Assembly (NCBI GenBank): GCA_001003605.1
Contig: LCPL01000006.1
Location: 1 to 58,852 of the forward strand
From: Parcubacteria group bacterium GW2011_GWC2_48_17
GTDB taxonomy: Bacteria; Patescibacteriota; Minisyncoccia; Phycocordibacterales; UBA10002
Reading direction: 5' to 3'
Length of the DNA: 58,852 bases
Shown here: positions 9,252 through 16,501 of the stretch, in pieces
How the letters are laid out: each line of letters opens with the position of its first letter
How positions within the stretch are numbered: the first letter of the stretch is position 1
Notes under the pieces: generated by a model
Seen by the model: only the letters and a program-made list of their open reading frames with translations
Databases searched by the model: none
What the model was told of the DNA's origin: nothing
Made by a program: the position numbers and the translations under genes

Positions 9252-9721
9252 GCGTTTAGCGATTAGCGTCTAGCGGTTAGTAGAAAAAGAGAAGAAATAG
9301 ATGCCTAATCATTATAACTAAACGTTAGCCGCTAACCACTTTTGTTATATGTATGCCAAATCATACAAAGAACTCATTGTCTGGCAAAAATCCATTCAAT
9401 TGGTGAAAGCTGTCTATGCCGTTTCTGAAGGATTTCCTAAAGCGGAAATGTATGGGTTAACTAGCCAGATGCGAAGAGCGGCCGTTTCCATTCCATCAAA
9501 CATCGCGGAGGGATATAAGCGCAAAAGCAGACTTGAATTTCTTCAATTTCTTTCTATTGCCGAAGCTTCTGCCGCAGAACTAGAAACTCAAGTAATAATT
9601 GCGAAAGATTTGTACTCGGAAATAGACTATAGACCAACCGAGCAGTTACTAGAAGAAGTCCAGAAGATATTGGTGATTTTTATCCGAAAACTAAACGCTA
9701 AACGCTAAACGCTGTACGCTT
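9250..9721. mobile_element. Hairpin element carrying a four-helix-bundle gene
   Basis: The left end 9250-9280 (AAGCGTTTAGCG then ATTAGCGTCTAGCGGTTAG) and right end 9691-9721 are reverse complements over 31 nt with about five mismatches, so the whole unit could fold as one long stem. The left end holds the stop codon of the upstream gene, and the right end reaches within 4 bp of the PrgI start codon. Mobility is inferred from deleted copies at 1516-1660 and 17504-17715; no target duplication is evident. Confidence 0.6.
9349..9708 (+). CDS. Four-helix-bundle protein (S23 / 23S rRNA intervening-sequence protein family)
   Basis: The protein has 119 aa, the usual length. Family features are SYKELIVWQKSIQLVKAVY near the N-terminus, the central GLTSQMRRAAVSIPSNIAEG motif (residues 44-63) and EFLQFLSIAEASAAELETQ. 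Members are known from 23S rRNA intervening sequences, where the gene sits between inverted repeats, and the biochemical role is unknown. Here the gene lies in an operon, again between inverted repeats. Its last codons (KLNAKR-stop) are read from the right repeat arm. No clear promoter of its own is visible, so it is probably expressed by read-through from the secretion cluster. Confidence 0.85.
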   Translation: MYAKSYKELIVWQKSIQLVKAVYAVSEGFPKAEMYGLTSQMRRAAVSIPSNIAEGYKRKSRLEFLQFLSIAEASAAELETQVIIAKDLYSEIDYRPTEQLLEEVQKILVIFIRKLNAKR

Positions 9722-9724
9722 CCC

Positions 9725-10138
9725 ATGCGATTCCAGGTTCCACAATTCATAAACATCGAGGATAAGATTTTCGGCCCACTCACTATACGGCAGTTCGTAT
9801 ATACGGTGGGAGGCGCCGGCATGGTCTATGTAGTCTACAATTTCCTTCCTTTCTACCTTGCCATCTTTATCATCTTGCCGGTCGCGCTTCTCACTCTGGC
9901 GCTGGCTTTCTTCAAACCGAACGGCAAGCCGTTTGTTTTCATGTTACAGTCGGCCATCACTTACGCGTTTTCTAACAGGCTATATATTTGGCGGCGAATG
10001 CCCAAGCAGATGACGCCTAGCGACGCGGTCAAGGAATTTTCCAAGGCGGAAAGCGTTGTGCCTTCTCTTTCGGAGAGCAAGCTAAAGGATTTAACATGGG
10101 CGCTTGATATCAATCAAAACGTCAAGACACGAAAATAA
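9725..10138 (+). CDS. PrgI-family protein (VirB3-like membrane component)
   Basis: The protein has 137 aa. The N-terminus MRFQVPQFINIEDKIFGPLT and the two adjacent membrane segments (residues 22-42 and 45-65: VYTVGGAGMVYVVYNFLPF, LAIFIILPVALLTLALAFF) are characteristic of PrgI proteins of Gram-positive and CPR type IV secretion systems, equivalent to VirB3. The C-terminus is cytoplasmic. It normally sits directly before the VirB4 ATPase. Here a TraC-like gene and two inserted GxxExxY elements stand between them. The stop TAA at 10136-10138 abuts the next hairpin element. Confidence 0.85.
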   Translation: MRFQVPQFINIEDKIFGPLTIRQFVYTVGGAGMVYVVYNFLPFYLAIFIILPVALLTLALAFFKPNGKPFVFMLQSAITYAFSNRLYIWRRMPKQMTPSDAVKEFSKAESVVPSLSESKLKDLTWALDINQNVKTRK

Positions 10139-10140
10139 AT

Positions 10141-10652
10141 ATACGAAAATACGAATTAAAACCTACGAATTGCTACGAATAAAGCGATGACAAAAAATAA
10201 CAGGACGAGTCTTAAAGTCATTCATCCAGAACTTTCATATACTATTACTGGTATCTGTTTCGCGGTACATAAGGAGCTCGGCCAATACGCGAGAGAAAAA
10301 CAGTACTGCGACCTGCTTGAGGATAAACTTAAGGAGGCAGATATGCCTTTTCAGAGAGAACTGCGTATTGGGGAGAGTGGGAATATCCTTGATTTCTTGA
10401 TTGATAACAAGATTGCTTTTGAGGCAAAAGCGAAAAAAATCCTGTTGCCGGAGGATTATCGACAGATTCAAAATTATCTTCAGATTGCTAACGTACAACT
10501 TGGTCTGTTAGTAAACTTCCGTGCCGAGCATATACTGCCGAAAAGAATTGTGCGCATTGATAGCGAATCGAACAGAAAATCACAAGTTGAGGTATAATCT
10601 TAATGCCTTATTCGTAGCAATTCGTATATTCGCATAATTCGTATTTTCGTAT
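10141..10652. mobile_element. Hairpin element with near-perfect inverted ends around a GxxExxY gene
   Basis: The left arm 10141-10182 starts ATACGAAAATACGAATTA and ends TACGAATTGCTACGAATAA. The right arm 10608-10652 is its reverse complement apart from a few central bases. The element fills the space between the stop of the PrgI gene (10138) and the ATG of the TraC-like gene (10651), whose AT is the last two bases of the right arm. One stem of more than 40 bp is possible in the transcript. Confidence 0.7.
10187..10597 (+). CDS. GxxExxY family protein
   Basis: The protein has 136 aa. The motif set is HPELSYTITGICFAVHKELG near the N-terminus (GxxxxVHxxLG), then EKQYCDLLEDKLKE (the ExxY part), REL.IG....DFLIDNKIAFE.KA (residues 61-85) and QIQNYLQIANVQLGLLVNF (98-116). 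These are diagnostic for GxxExxY proteins, whose core resembles PD-(D/E)XK nucleases (DFL..., E.K); activity is unproven. It shares roughly half of its residues with the second GxxExxY protein 1.1 kb downstream. It is enclosed by inverted repeats inside the secretion operon. The sequence GGTATAAT just before its stop could act as a -10 for the next gene. Confidence 0.85.
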   Translation: MTKNNRTSLKVIHPELSYTITGICFAVHKELGQYAREKQYCDLLEDKLKEADMPFQRELRIGESGNILDFLIDNKIAFEAKAKKILLPEDYRQIQNYLQIANVQLGLLVNFRAEHILPKRIVRIDSESNRKSQVEV

Positions 10653-11301
10653 GCCTGTAGCAGCTAAAGCTTCACAAGACTTCGTAAAGATAAAGGAAAT
10701 CCGTGATGGAATCGTAATCCTCAAGGATGGCGGGCTTCGCGCGATACTTATGACCTCGTCTATTAACTTTGCTTTGAAATCGGAAGAAAATCAGCAAGCG
10801 ATTATTTCTCAATTCCAAAATTTTCTGAATTCCCTCACTTTTTCCGTGGAGATAGTCGTGCAATCCAGGCGTTTTGACATCAAGCCGTATATAACGCTTC
10901 TTGAGGAAAGGGAGCAAAAACAAAAAAACGAGCTTCTACGATTGCAGACGCGCGAGTATATCGGCTTCGTCAAGAAATTTACCGAGAGTACGAATGTCAT
11001 GAATAAAACATTTTTTCTTGTTGTTCCATATTCGCCCGCGATTGTGGAGGTGCGCGCTGTCGGGGAAGGTATTGTTATGAAGGTCAAAGAAGGGTTCGGC
11101 AAAGCGAAACACACGGAAACGGAAAAAACGCATGGGTTTGAAGAGAGCCGCACTCAACTGGAACAGCGCGTGTCTATCGTTGAACAGGGCCTTATAAGGA
11201 CCGGGATACGAGTCGCGCAACTTGGCACTGAAGAGGTGGTGGATGTGTTTTATCAGTTGTTCAATCCGGGTGTGACGGAGAAAACGGTTCAGGAGGTCTA
11301 A
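10651..11301 (+). CDS. TraC-like protein of the type IV secretion cluster
   Basis: The protein has 216 aa. The N-terminus QDFVKIKEIRDGIVILKDGG followed by LRAILMTSSINF is the start of the TraC/VirB4 N-terminal domain seen as a separate gene in CPR clusters. Residues 70-110 are a charged helix (LEEREQKQKNELLRLQTREY), residues 115-130 read NKTFFLVVPYSP, and the C-terminus (160-216) contains the R-V-xQL-G-T-EE segment near the end of that domain. No Walker motif is present. It probably partners the VirB4 ATPase. Its ATG lies at the tip of one hairpin element, and its stop (TAA at 11299) is the first codon of the next. Confidence 0.7.
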   Translation: MPVAAKASQDFVKIKEIRDGIVILKDGGLRAILMTSSINFALKSEENQQAIISQFQNFLNSLTFSVEIVVQSRRFDIKPYITLLEEREQKQKNELLRLQTREYIGFVKKFTESTNVMNKTFFLVVPYSPAIVEVRAVGEGIVMKVKEGFGKAKHTETEKTHGFEESRTQLEQRVSIVEQGLIRTGIRVAQLGTEEVVDVFYQLFNPGVTEKTVQEV

Positions 11302-11790
11302 CAGATACCAATCTGCAAATGAATACCAATCTACTAATACCTGCAAATAAGAAGCAAGAAACTGAACTCTTATATCCAGAGCTTTCATTTGATGTCGTCG
11401 GCCTCTGTTACACGGTACACAATGAACTTGACCGATTCGCCAAAGAAAAACAATATGGGGATTGTCTGGAAGAAAGATTGAAGGAAAAAGGCATGTCTTA
11501 TATTCGAGAGCTTAGAATTGGAAATACAAACAATATCGCTGACTTCTTAGTAGACAACAAAATCATTCTGGAACTTAAGTCGAAAAGATTTCTTTTGCGG
11601 GAAGACTACCTTCAAACACAGCGCTACCTTCAGGCAACTAGCATGAAATTAGGTATTCTAGTCAACTTCTCTGGGAAATACGCGCGTACCCACAGGATAG
11701 TGAGAATTGAATACTCCAGTAGAAAGCCCGACTAGAGGATTAGTAGGTATTTGTAGATTGGAATAGATTAGTATTATTGGTATCTGTTAT
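11299..11790. mobile_element. Second GxxExxY hairpin element, overlapping stop and start codons
   Basis: The left arm 11299-11350 begins TAACAGATACCAATCTGC. The right arm 11737-11790 ends ATTATTGGTATCTGTTA, its reverse complement, and inner words (CTACTAATACCTGCAAATA against TTAGTAGGTATTTGTAG) also pair. The outermost bases provide the stop codon of the TraC-like gene at one end and the A of the VirB4 ATG at the other (CTGTTATG). Confidence 0.7.
11319..11735 (+). CDS. GxxExxY family protein (second copy)
   Basis: The protein has 138 aa. It has the same motif order as the copy at 10187: YPELSFDVVGLCYTVHNELD, then KEKQYGDCLEERLKEKG, then RELRIGNTNNIADFLVDNKI, and TQRYLQATSMKLGILVNFSG. The first residues (NTNLLIPANKKQ) are translated from the left repeat arm. 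The two copies have different repeat words at their ends and diverged sequences, so this is not a simple recent tandem duplication. The function is unknown; a PD-(D/E)XK-like nuclease core is suspected for the family. Confidence 0.85.
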   Translation: MNTNLLIPANKKQETELLYPELSFDVVGLCYTVHNELDRFAKEKQYGDCLEERLKEKGMSYIRELRIGNTNNIADFLVDNKIILELKSKRFLLREDYLQTQRYLQATSMKLGILVNFSGKYARTHRIVRIEYSSRKPD

Positions 11791-14700
11791 GAGTTTTCTA
11801 GACCTATTCAAAAAAAAGCGGGGGGGGAAGGACATCACGGAGTTTTTGCCGGAGGAGATATACCAATCCGGCACGCTTGAACTCCAAGATGTGATAGCGC
11901 CATCCGCGCTCAAGGTACTGCCGAACTCCCTCAATGTGAGCGGCAAGCTCACAAGAACTTTTTTTGTGATTTCATATCCGCGGTTTCTCTCCGAGGGCTG
12001 GTTCGCCCCAATTATCAACCTGGACAAAGTCTTTGACATCAGTATTTTTGTGCATCCGGTCGACACCGGGAAGATTCTCCGTCAATTTGAGAAAAAAGTG
12101 GCGGAGGTGCAGAGTCAGATAGCTGACCGGGAGAAAAAAGGCATGGTGCGCGACCCGGTTCTTGAAACGGCGCATCAGGACCTCGAGAAACTTAGAGATG
12201 ATTTGATTCAGGCGCAGGAAAAGCTTTTTGACGTGGGGATTTATATCACAATCTACGCGTCGACGGAAGATGAGATGGACAAGACAGAAAGCGAGGTGAA
12301 ATCGATTTTGGAAAGTAAACTCGTTATTGTTAAACCAGCACTCTTCCAGCAGGAACAAGGGTTTAGGAGCACGACACCGCTCGGAAACGATGAACTTTTG
12401 GCGCACACAAAGCTCAATTCCTCGCCTCTCTCGAGCGTGTTCCCGTTTCTGTCATTCGACCTTACTTCAAACAAAGGAATCCTGTATGGGGTAAACAGGC
12501 ATAACGCCTCGCTCGTTTTATTTGATAGGTTTAGTCTTGAGAACTACAACTCAATTACGCTCGCTAAGTCAGGTTCGGGCAAATCCCTTTTGGGACATGA
12601 GCCTGTGCTGGTACGAAAAAGCGGGAGTGTTTCGCTTCGACCGATTGGCGACATCGTCGAAGAGACAATTCAGGAGAGGGGTGCTATGCATATCGACCAT
12701 GAATTGGAGGGCGTCATTGACCCTGGACTCGAAGTCTGGAGCTTTAACAAAGCAATGCGGGGGGAGTGGAGCAGAGTGACAGTTGCGGCAAGAAAGGACG
12801 CCCCGAAAGAATTGTACCGATTCAAAACTCGAAGCGGGCGTGTTGTGGAAACTACCGGCGACCATAACATGCTCCTCCTGCGTAATGGTGAAATCGTCGC
12901 GGCAAAAAGTGCAAACGTGTCTTTGGGAGAATATGTACCTATGCCACGAGAGGTGAAACAAGATGCCGCCCCCATGCTCACGCTCAATCTCTTTGAGCTT
13001 ATGGCGGATTCTGGCGTCTATGTTTCCGGAGCCGGAGAACTTATCGCTAAACATCGGCATATACTGGAAACGAAGGAACTTGACGCACGCTTTGACAAAT
13101 ATCTCTACAAATACGCGGCGGGACGGCGTATACCCATTTCTTATTTTCTGAAGATACTTGCCCGACTCGTTATCAAAACGACGGACGCGAGAGTGTCGAA
13201 ATGCCTCATCACGTCGGCAAGCGGAACTGAAAGATTGCTGGCGTTCTATATCGTAGAGTCTGCACTCGCAAAGACTCTTGGTTATTTGGCCTCAGAGGGA
13301 ACGATAGGACAAAAAGTCGCGAGCATAAGCAACACTGATCCCGTTGTAATACAAGATATCTGCAATGCGCTCTTATCTTTAAAAGTACAGTATTTCAAAA
13401 CGCTGAAAAGCGTAGTCATAAGTGATGTTGTATTCGTGAAATTTCTCGCGGTTATCGACATGAGGGAAAAATCTGCCACCAAACGAATTCCAGCCATTAT
13501 TTTTGAGAGTAGCAAAGACGCACAGGCATCATTTCTCGCCGCGTATTTCGAAGGAGATGGTGGCGTTGACGGACCTGTGGTTACGACCGTTTCAAAATCC
13601 AAGATGCTTATTTCCGATATAAGTTATCTGCTGTACTTTTTTGGTATTAGAAGCAGAGTAGCAGTGCGCCAAAAAATGATTCCCGGAAAATCGAAGGCCG
13701 ATTATCATTTGCTCACTATATCGGGGCAGGCTAATCTGGAACGATTTAAAAGCAGGATCGGCTTTGTATCGAAAAGAAAAAACAAGCTTTTATCGGGGCT
13801 CAAGCGTGCGGAAAATACGAATGTTGACGTTATTCCTGGATTGGCCACCTTATTCCGGGAAGTTGACGCGCTTCTTGGCAAGGCTATGCGTGGGCGGCGA
13901 AACTGGAGTCCTTTAAAGCGTGGTGTATTTAACCCGTCACCTCGGGAGTTGCGGCGAGTGGTCTTTGAAATCCGCGAGGTACTACGGGAGATTGAATCCA
14001 AACGATGCTTGTTTGAAACGCTCGCGAGACTACCGCGCGTAGAGGACATAGTCAGGACGGCAGAGCAGAGTAAGGCGGTCAATTCAGCGCTTTGGAAGGA
14101 ACTCGGTTCAAGTTGGGCGACGATGAAAAACGGAATGATTCCGGGAATAGTCAATGCGCGTCGCGCTCTTCAATGCATGGGTGTTCTCTTGCCAGAAACA
14201 GCAGAGGTCAGGTCAACGATTAGCGCGGGGTTTGCATTTTTAGGCGAGCCGATGAAGCATTATAATCCTTCTCTTCGCTCGGCGCTCTATGTCAGTCAGG
14301 AGGCTGATACTTCTTATGAAATGTTGGCGCAAGCCGCAGGCTTCATTGCCGCGCGTTATCGTTCGCTTTGCGGAAACATCCCTAGAGTACAAGAAATACT
14401 CGCGCGACTTGAACGGCTTGCAGAGGCTGACCTTGCCTGGGACGAAATCGTGGTGATTGAACCGTTCCAAAACGAGCGCGAGCGCTATGTCTATGATTTG
14501 ACGGTTGACAATGAAGTGTTTCTTGCGGGATATGGCGGCATGTTCGTGCATAATTCATATATGTCAAAGCTTGAGATTCTGCGGTCACTCATGTTTGGAA
14601 CGGATGTGCTTGTCATTGACCCTGAAAGGGAATACGAATACCTAGCGGAAGCGGCGGGAGGAAAATATTTCAATATCTCTCTCAATTCACCCCACCATAT

Positions 14701-15580
14701 CAATCCATTTGAGCTCGCGGCTCCGCGAGAAGACGAGTCAGCGGATGATGTTTTGCGGTCAAATATCGTCAATCTTGTCGGACTTTTTAGGATACTTCTT
14801 GGCGGCCTAACGCCGGAAGAAGACGGAATTGTTGACCTTGCTATAACGGAAACATACGCTCTCAAAGACATAACTCCCGAATCTGACTTCTCAAAAATAG
14901 ATTCTCCGCTGCTCTCTGATTTTGAACTTGTGCTAGCGGGGATAGAAGGCGGGGAGTCTCTCGTACAGCGCCTCTCCAAATACACGCGCGGCACATGGGC
15001 GGGGTTCATCAATCAACCGTCAAATATTGATATAAACTCGAACTTCATTGTCTTTTCGCTTCGAGATATGGAAGATGAGCTGAAGCCGGCGGCAATGTAT
15101 ATAATCATGCACTTCATATGGAACGCCATTAGAAAGGAACTCAAAAAGCGCATAATGCTCATTGACGAGGCCTGGTGGATGATGAAGTCCGAGGACACGG
15201 CTTCTTTCCTCCTAGGACTCGCGAAGCGGGGGCGCAAATATTTCTTGGGGCTGTCAACCATAACGCAAGATGTCGACGATTTTTTAAAGTCGCCATACGG
15301 ACTCCCTATTCTGACCAACTCCTCCATGCAGGTGCTCCTCAAGCAGTCTCAAACCGTCATTGACAAGCTTCAGCAAATTTTTGACCTTACCGACGAGGAG
15401 AAGTATCTGCTTCTGGAATCGGATGTCGGCGAGGGACTCTTTTTCGTCGGGATAAAGCATGTCGCCATCAAGGTTATCGCTTCGTATACCGAAGACCAGA
15501 TTATCACCTCCGACCCGTCGCAGTTGCTTTCTATCAAAGCGGCGAAAGAGGAGCTGAAGGCGGCCGAAGGCACTAGCTAG
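11789..15580 (+). CDS. virB4: VirB4 family type IV secretion ATPase, interrupted by an intein
   Basis: The precursor has 1263 aa. I start it at ATG 11789 because the upstream TTG lies in the repeat arm. The N-extein (1-265) is the VirB4 N-terminal domain. It ends in LAKSGSGK, the first part of the Walker A motif. The intein occupies 266-922. The C-extein (923-1263) restarts SYMSKLE, so splicing rebuilds GSGKS. It then has a Walker B (RIMLIDEAWWMM, near residue 1120), an RGRKYFLGLSTITQD segment and a terminal domain. The spliced protein of 606 aa is normal for VirB4. It should energise substrate or pilin movement at the inner membrane. Its stop TAG lies in the following hairpin array. Confidence 0.92.
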   Translation: MSFLDLFKKKRGGKDITEFLPEEIYQSGTLELQDVIAPSALKVLPNSLNVSGKLTRTFFVISYPRFLSEGWFAPIINLDKVFDISIFVHPVDTGKILRQFEKKVAEVQSQIADREKKGMVRDPVLETAHQDLEKLRDDLIQAQEKLFDVGIYITIYASTEDEMDKTESEVKSILESKLVIVKPALFQQEQGFRSTTPLGNDELLAHTKLNSSPLSSVFPFLSFDLTSNKGILYGVNRHNASLVLFDRFSLENYNSITLAKSGSGKSLLGHEPVLVRKSGSVSLRPIGDIVEETIQERGAMHIDHELEGVIDPGLEVWSFNKAMRGEWSRVTVAARKDAPKELYRFKTRSGRVVETTGDHNMLLLRNGEIVAAKSANVSLGEYVPMPREVKQDAAPMLTLNLFELMADSGVYVSGAGELIAKHRHILETKELDARFDKYLYKYAAGRRIPISYFLKILARLVIKTTDARVSKCLITSASGTERLLAFYIVESALAKTLGYLASEGTIGQKVASISNTDPVVIQDICNALLSLKVQYFKTLKSVVISDVVFVKFLAVIDMREKSATKRIPAIIFESSKDAQASFLAAYFEGDGGVDGPVVTTVSKSKMLISDISYLLYFFGIRSRVAVRQKMIPGKSKADYHLLTISGQANLERFKSRIGFVSKRKNKLLSGLKRAENTNVDVIPGLATLFREVDALLGKAMRGRRNWSPLKRGVFNPSPRELRRVVFEIREVLREIESKRCLFETLARLPRVEDIVRTAEQSKAVNSALWKELGSSWATMKNGMIPGIVNARRALQCMGVLLPETAEVRSTISAGFAFLGEPMKHYNPSLRSALYVSQEADTSYEMLAQAAGFIAARYRSLCGNIPRVQEILARLERLAEADLAWDEIVVIEPFQNERERYVYDLTVDNEVFLAGYGGMFVHNSYMSKLEILRSLMFGTDVLVIDPEREYEYLAEAAGGKYFNISLNSPHHINPFELAAPREDESADDVLRSNIVNLVGLFRILLGGLTPEEDGIVDLAITETYALKDITPESDFSKIDSPLLSDFELVLAGIEGGESLVQRLSKYTRGTWAGFINQPSNIDINSNFIVFSLRDMEDELKPAAMYIIMHFIWNAIRKELKKRIMLIDEAWWMMKSEDTASFLLGLAKRGRKYFLGLSTITQDVDDFLKSPYGLPILTNSSMQVLLKQSQTVIDKLQQIFDLTDEEKYLLLESDVGEGLFFVGIKHVAIKVIASYTEDQIITSDPSQLLSIKAAKEELKAAEGTS
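12584..14554 (+). other. Intein with LAGLIDADG homing endonuclease in the VirB4 Walker A motif
   Basis: The intein has 657 residues. It begins at Ser (SLLGHEPVLV), ends VHN, and is followed by Ser+1, so it is a Ser1...His-Asn/Ser intein inserted between K and S of GKS. Block B is TTGDHNMLL, block F is YVYDLTVDNEVFLAGYGG, and block G is MFVHN. The endonuclease has LGYLASEGTI and LAAYFEGDGGV, both with an acidic residue, so it may still be active. About 230 residues between the second LAGLIDADG helix and block F are unexplained and make the intein unusually large. Confidence 0.9.
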
Positions 15581-15675
15581 CGTTTAGCGTGTAGCGTGTA
15601 GCGGTTAGTTCAGATGAGGATTTCTTGGGCTTTCTTTTCATACTAAACGCTATACGCTAATCGCTAAACGCTTCT
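15578..15675. repeat. Empty hairpin island between virB4 and the next gene
   Basis: The left words TAGCGTTTAGCG, TGTAGCGTGTAGCGGTTAG (15578-15609) face the right words CTAAACGCTATACGC, TAATCGCTAAACGC (15645-15673) as inverted arms, with about 35 nt between them. The left arm includes the virB4 stop codon. No ORF is enclosed. Confidence 0.75.
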
Positions 15676-15684
15676 TCAACTATC

Positions 15685-16155
15685 GTGCCTTCCCAACAAC
15701 AACCCAAAAAGCATGTCGTACCGACGGTTACTGCCGCGCTTATGCTCGCAACCGCACTCCTTTTTGACAGCCTACAGTTCGGAACAGACATAATGCACGT
15801 CATTCCTATCATCGGTACAATAGCGCAGTCTGTCGCGGATATACTTATAAGTGTGTGGGCTTGGCTTACTTTTTACTTGTGGTTTAAGATTCACGGAGTT
15901 TCTTTTATGCAGCCGAAACGATTTGCGCTGCTGAACGGCGGGGCGCTACTTGAAATGATTCCAATAGTCAACAGTTTACCGGCATGGACGCTTGCAGTCT
16001 TACTACTTATCGCAACCACACGCGCTGAAGAACTTATCAAAAAAATCCCTGGGGGGAGCAAAATCGCGGCTGTCGTTCAAAGAGCAGGAGGTGGCGTCCG
16101 CCGCCAGCCGGCGACGTCAGTATTGAAATCTACTTCGGAGATAACAGGAAAATAA
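15685..16155 (+). CDS. Small polytopic membrane protein of the secretion cluster
   Basis: The protein has 156 aa, with a likely GTG start at 15685. Three hydrophobic segments are visible: about 14-30 (VTAALMLATALLF), 40-70 (IGTIAQSVADILISVWAWLT) and 92-112. A short basic C-terminal tail follows. No family is recognised. It sits 105 bp after virB4 behind an empty hairpin island and ahead of a promoter at 16487, so it probably ends the first transcription unit of the cluster. Confidence 0.6.
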   Translation: MPSQQQPKKHVVPTVTAALMLATALLFDSLQFGTDIMHVIPIIGTIAQSVADILISVWAWLTFYLWFKIHGVSFMQPKRFALLNGGALLEMIPIVNSLPAWTLAVLLLIATTRAEELIKKIPGGSKIAAVVQRAGGGVRRQPATSVLKSTSEITGK

Positions 16156-16486
16156 GTTTGTTAAGCTGCTTCTCGATGGCGCCGAACAAATCGGCAAAGC
16201 GTACAAAGGCGGGAAACTCAAGATGAAGTAGTTCTTACAAGGTCGGACCTTGTAACGACTTCGAGGAAGTCCCGAGCATCAGATGCTCGAGACTTCCGAA
16301 TCGCATCTATATGGAAACAAGGCCGCTTCGGCAATATCGTGATGAGTATTTGAACCGCTTTTTGCCAAAACATGCCTGACAAAGATGTGGTCACAAGTAA
16401 AGAGTTCTTGGAGAAGTAGCGGCGGCCAGTCCATCTCTCGTGGACGCGGAGAGTTGGCACTCTGTGCATAGCCACTTCTGTGGTTT
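16156..16486. other. Gene-free stretch with short palindromes
   Basis: There is no convincing gene. Visible features are CAAGGTCGGACCTTG (16239-16253), a perfect palindrome, and facing words GAGGAAGTC and GACTTCC separated by GAGCATCAGATGCTC (16262-16297). Together these form a branched hairpin. Short coding-like scraps (KLLLDGAEQIGKAYKGGK at 16160-16215) may be a decayed gene. Confidence 0.5.
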
Positions 16487-16495
16487 TGCTATACT
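16487..16495 (+). promoter_or_regulatory. Extended -10 (TGCTATACT) for a leaderless secreted-protein gene
   Basis: TATACT at 16490-16495 is preceded by TGC. Six bases separate it from the GTG start at 16502, so transcription is expected to begin at the start codon. Confidence 0.65.
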
Positions 16496-16501
16496 ATAGC
16501 C

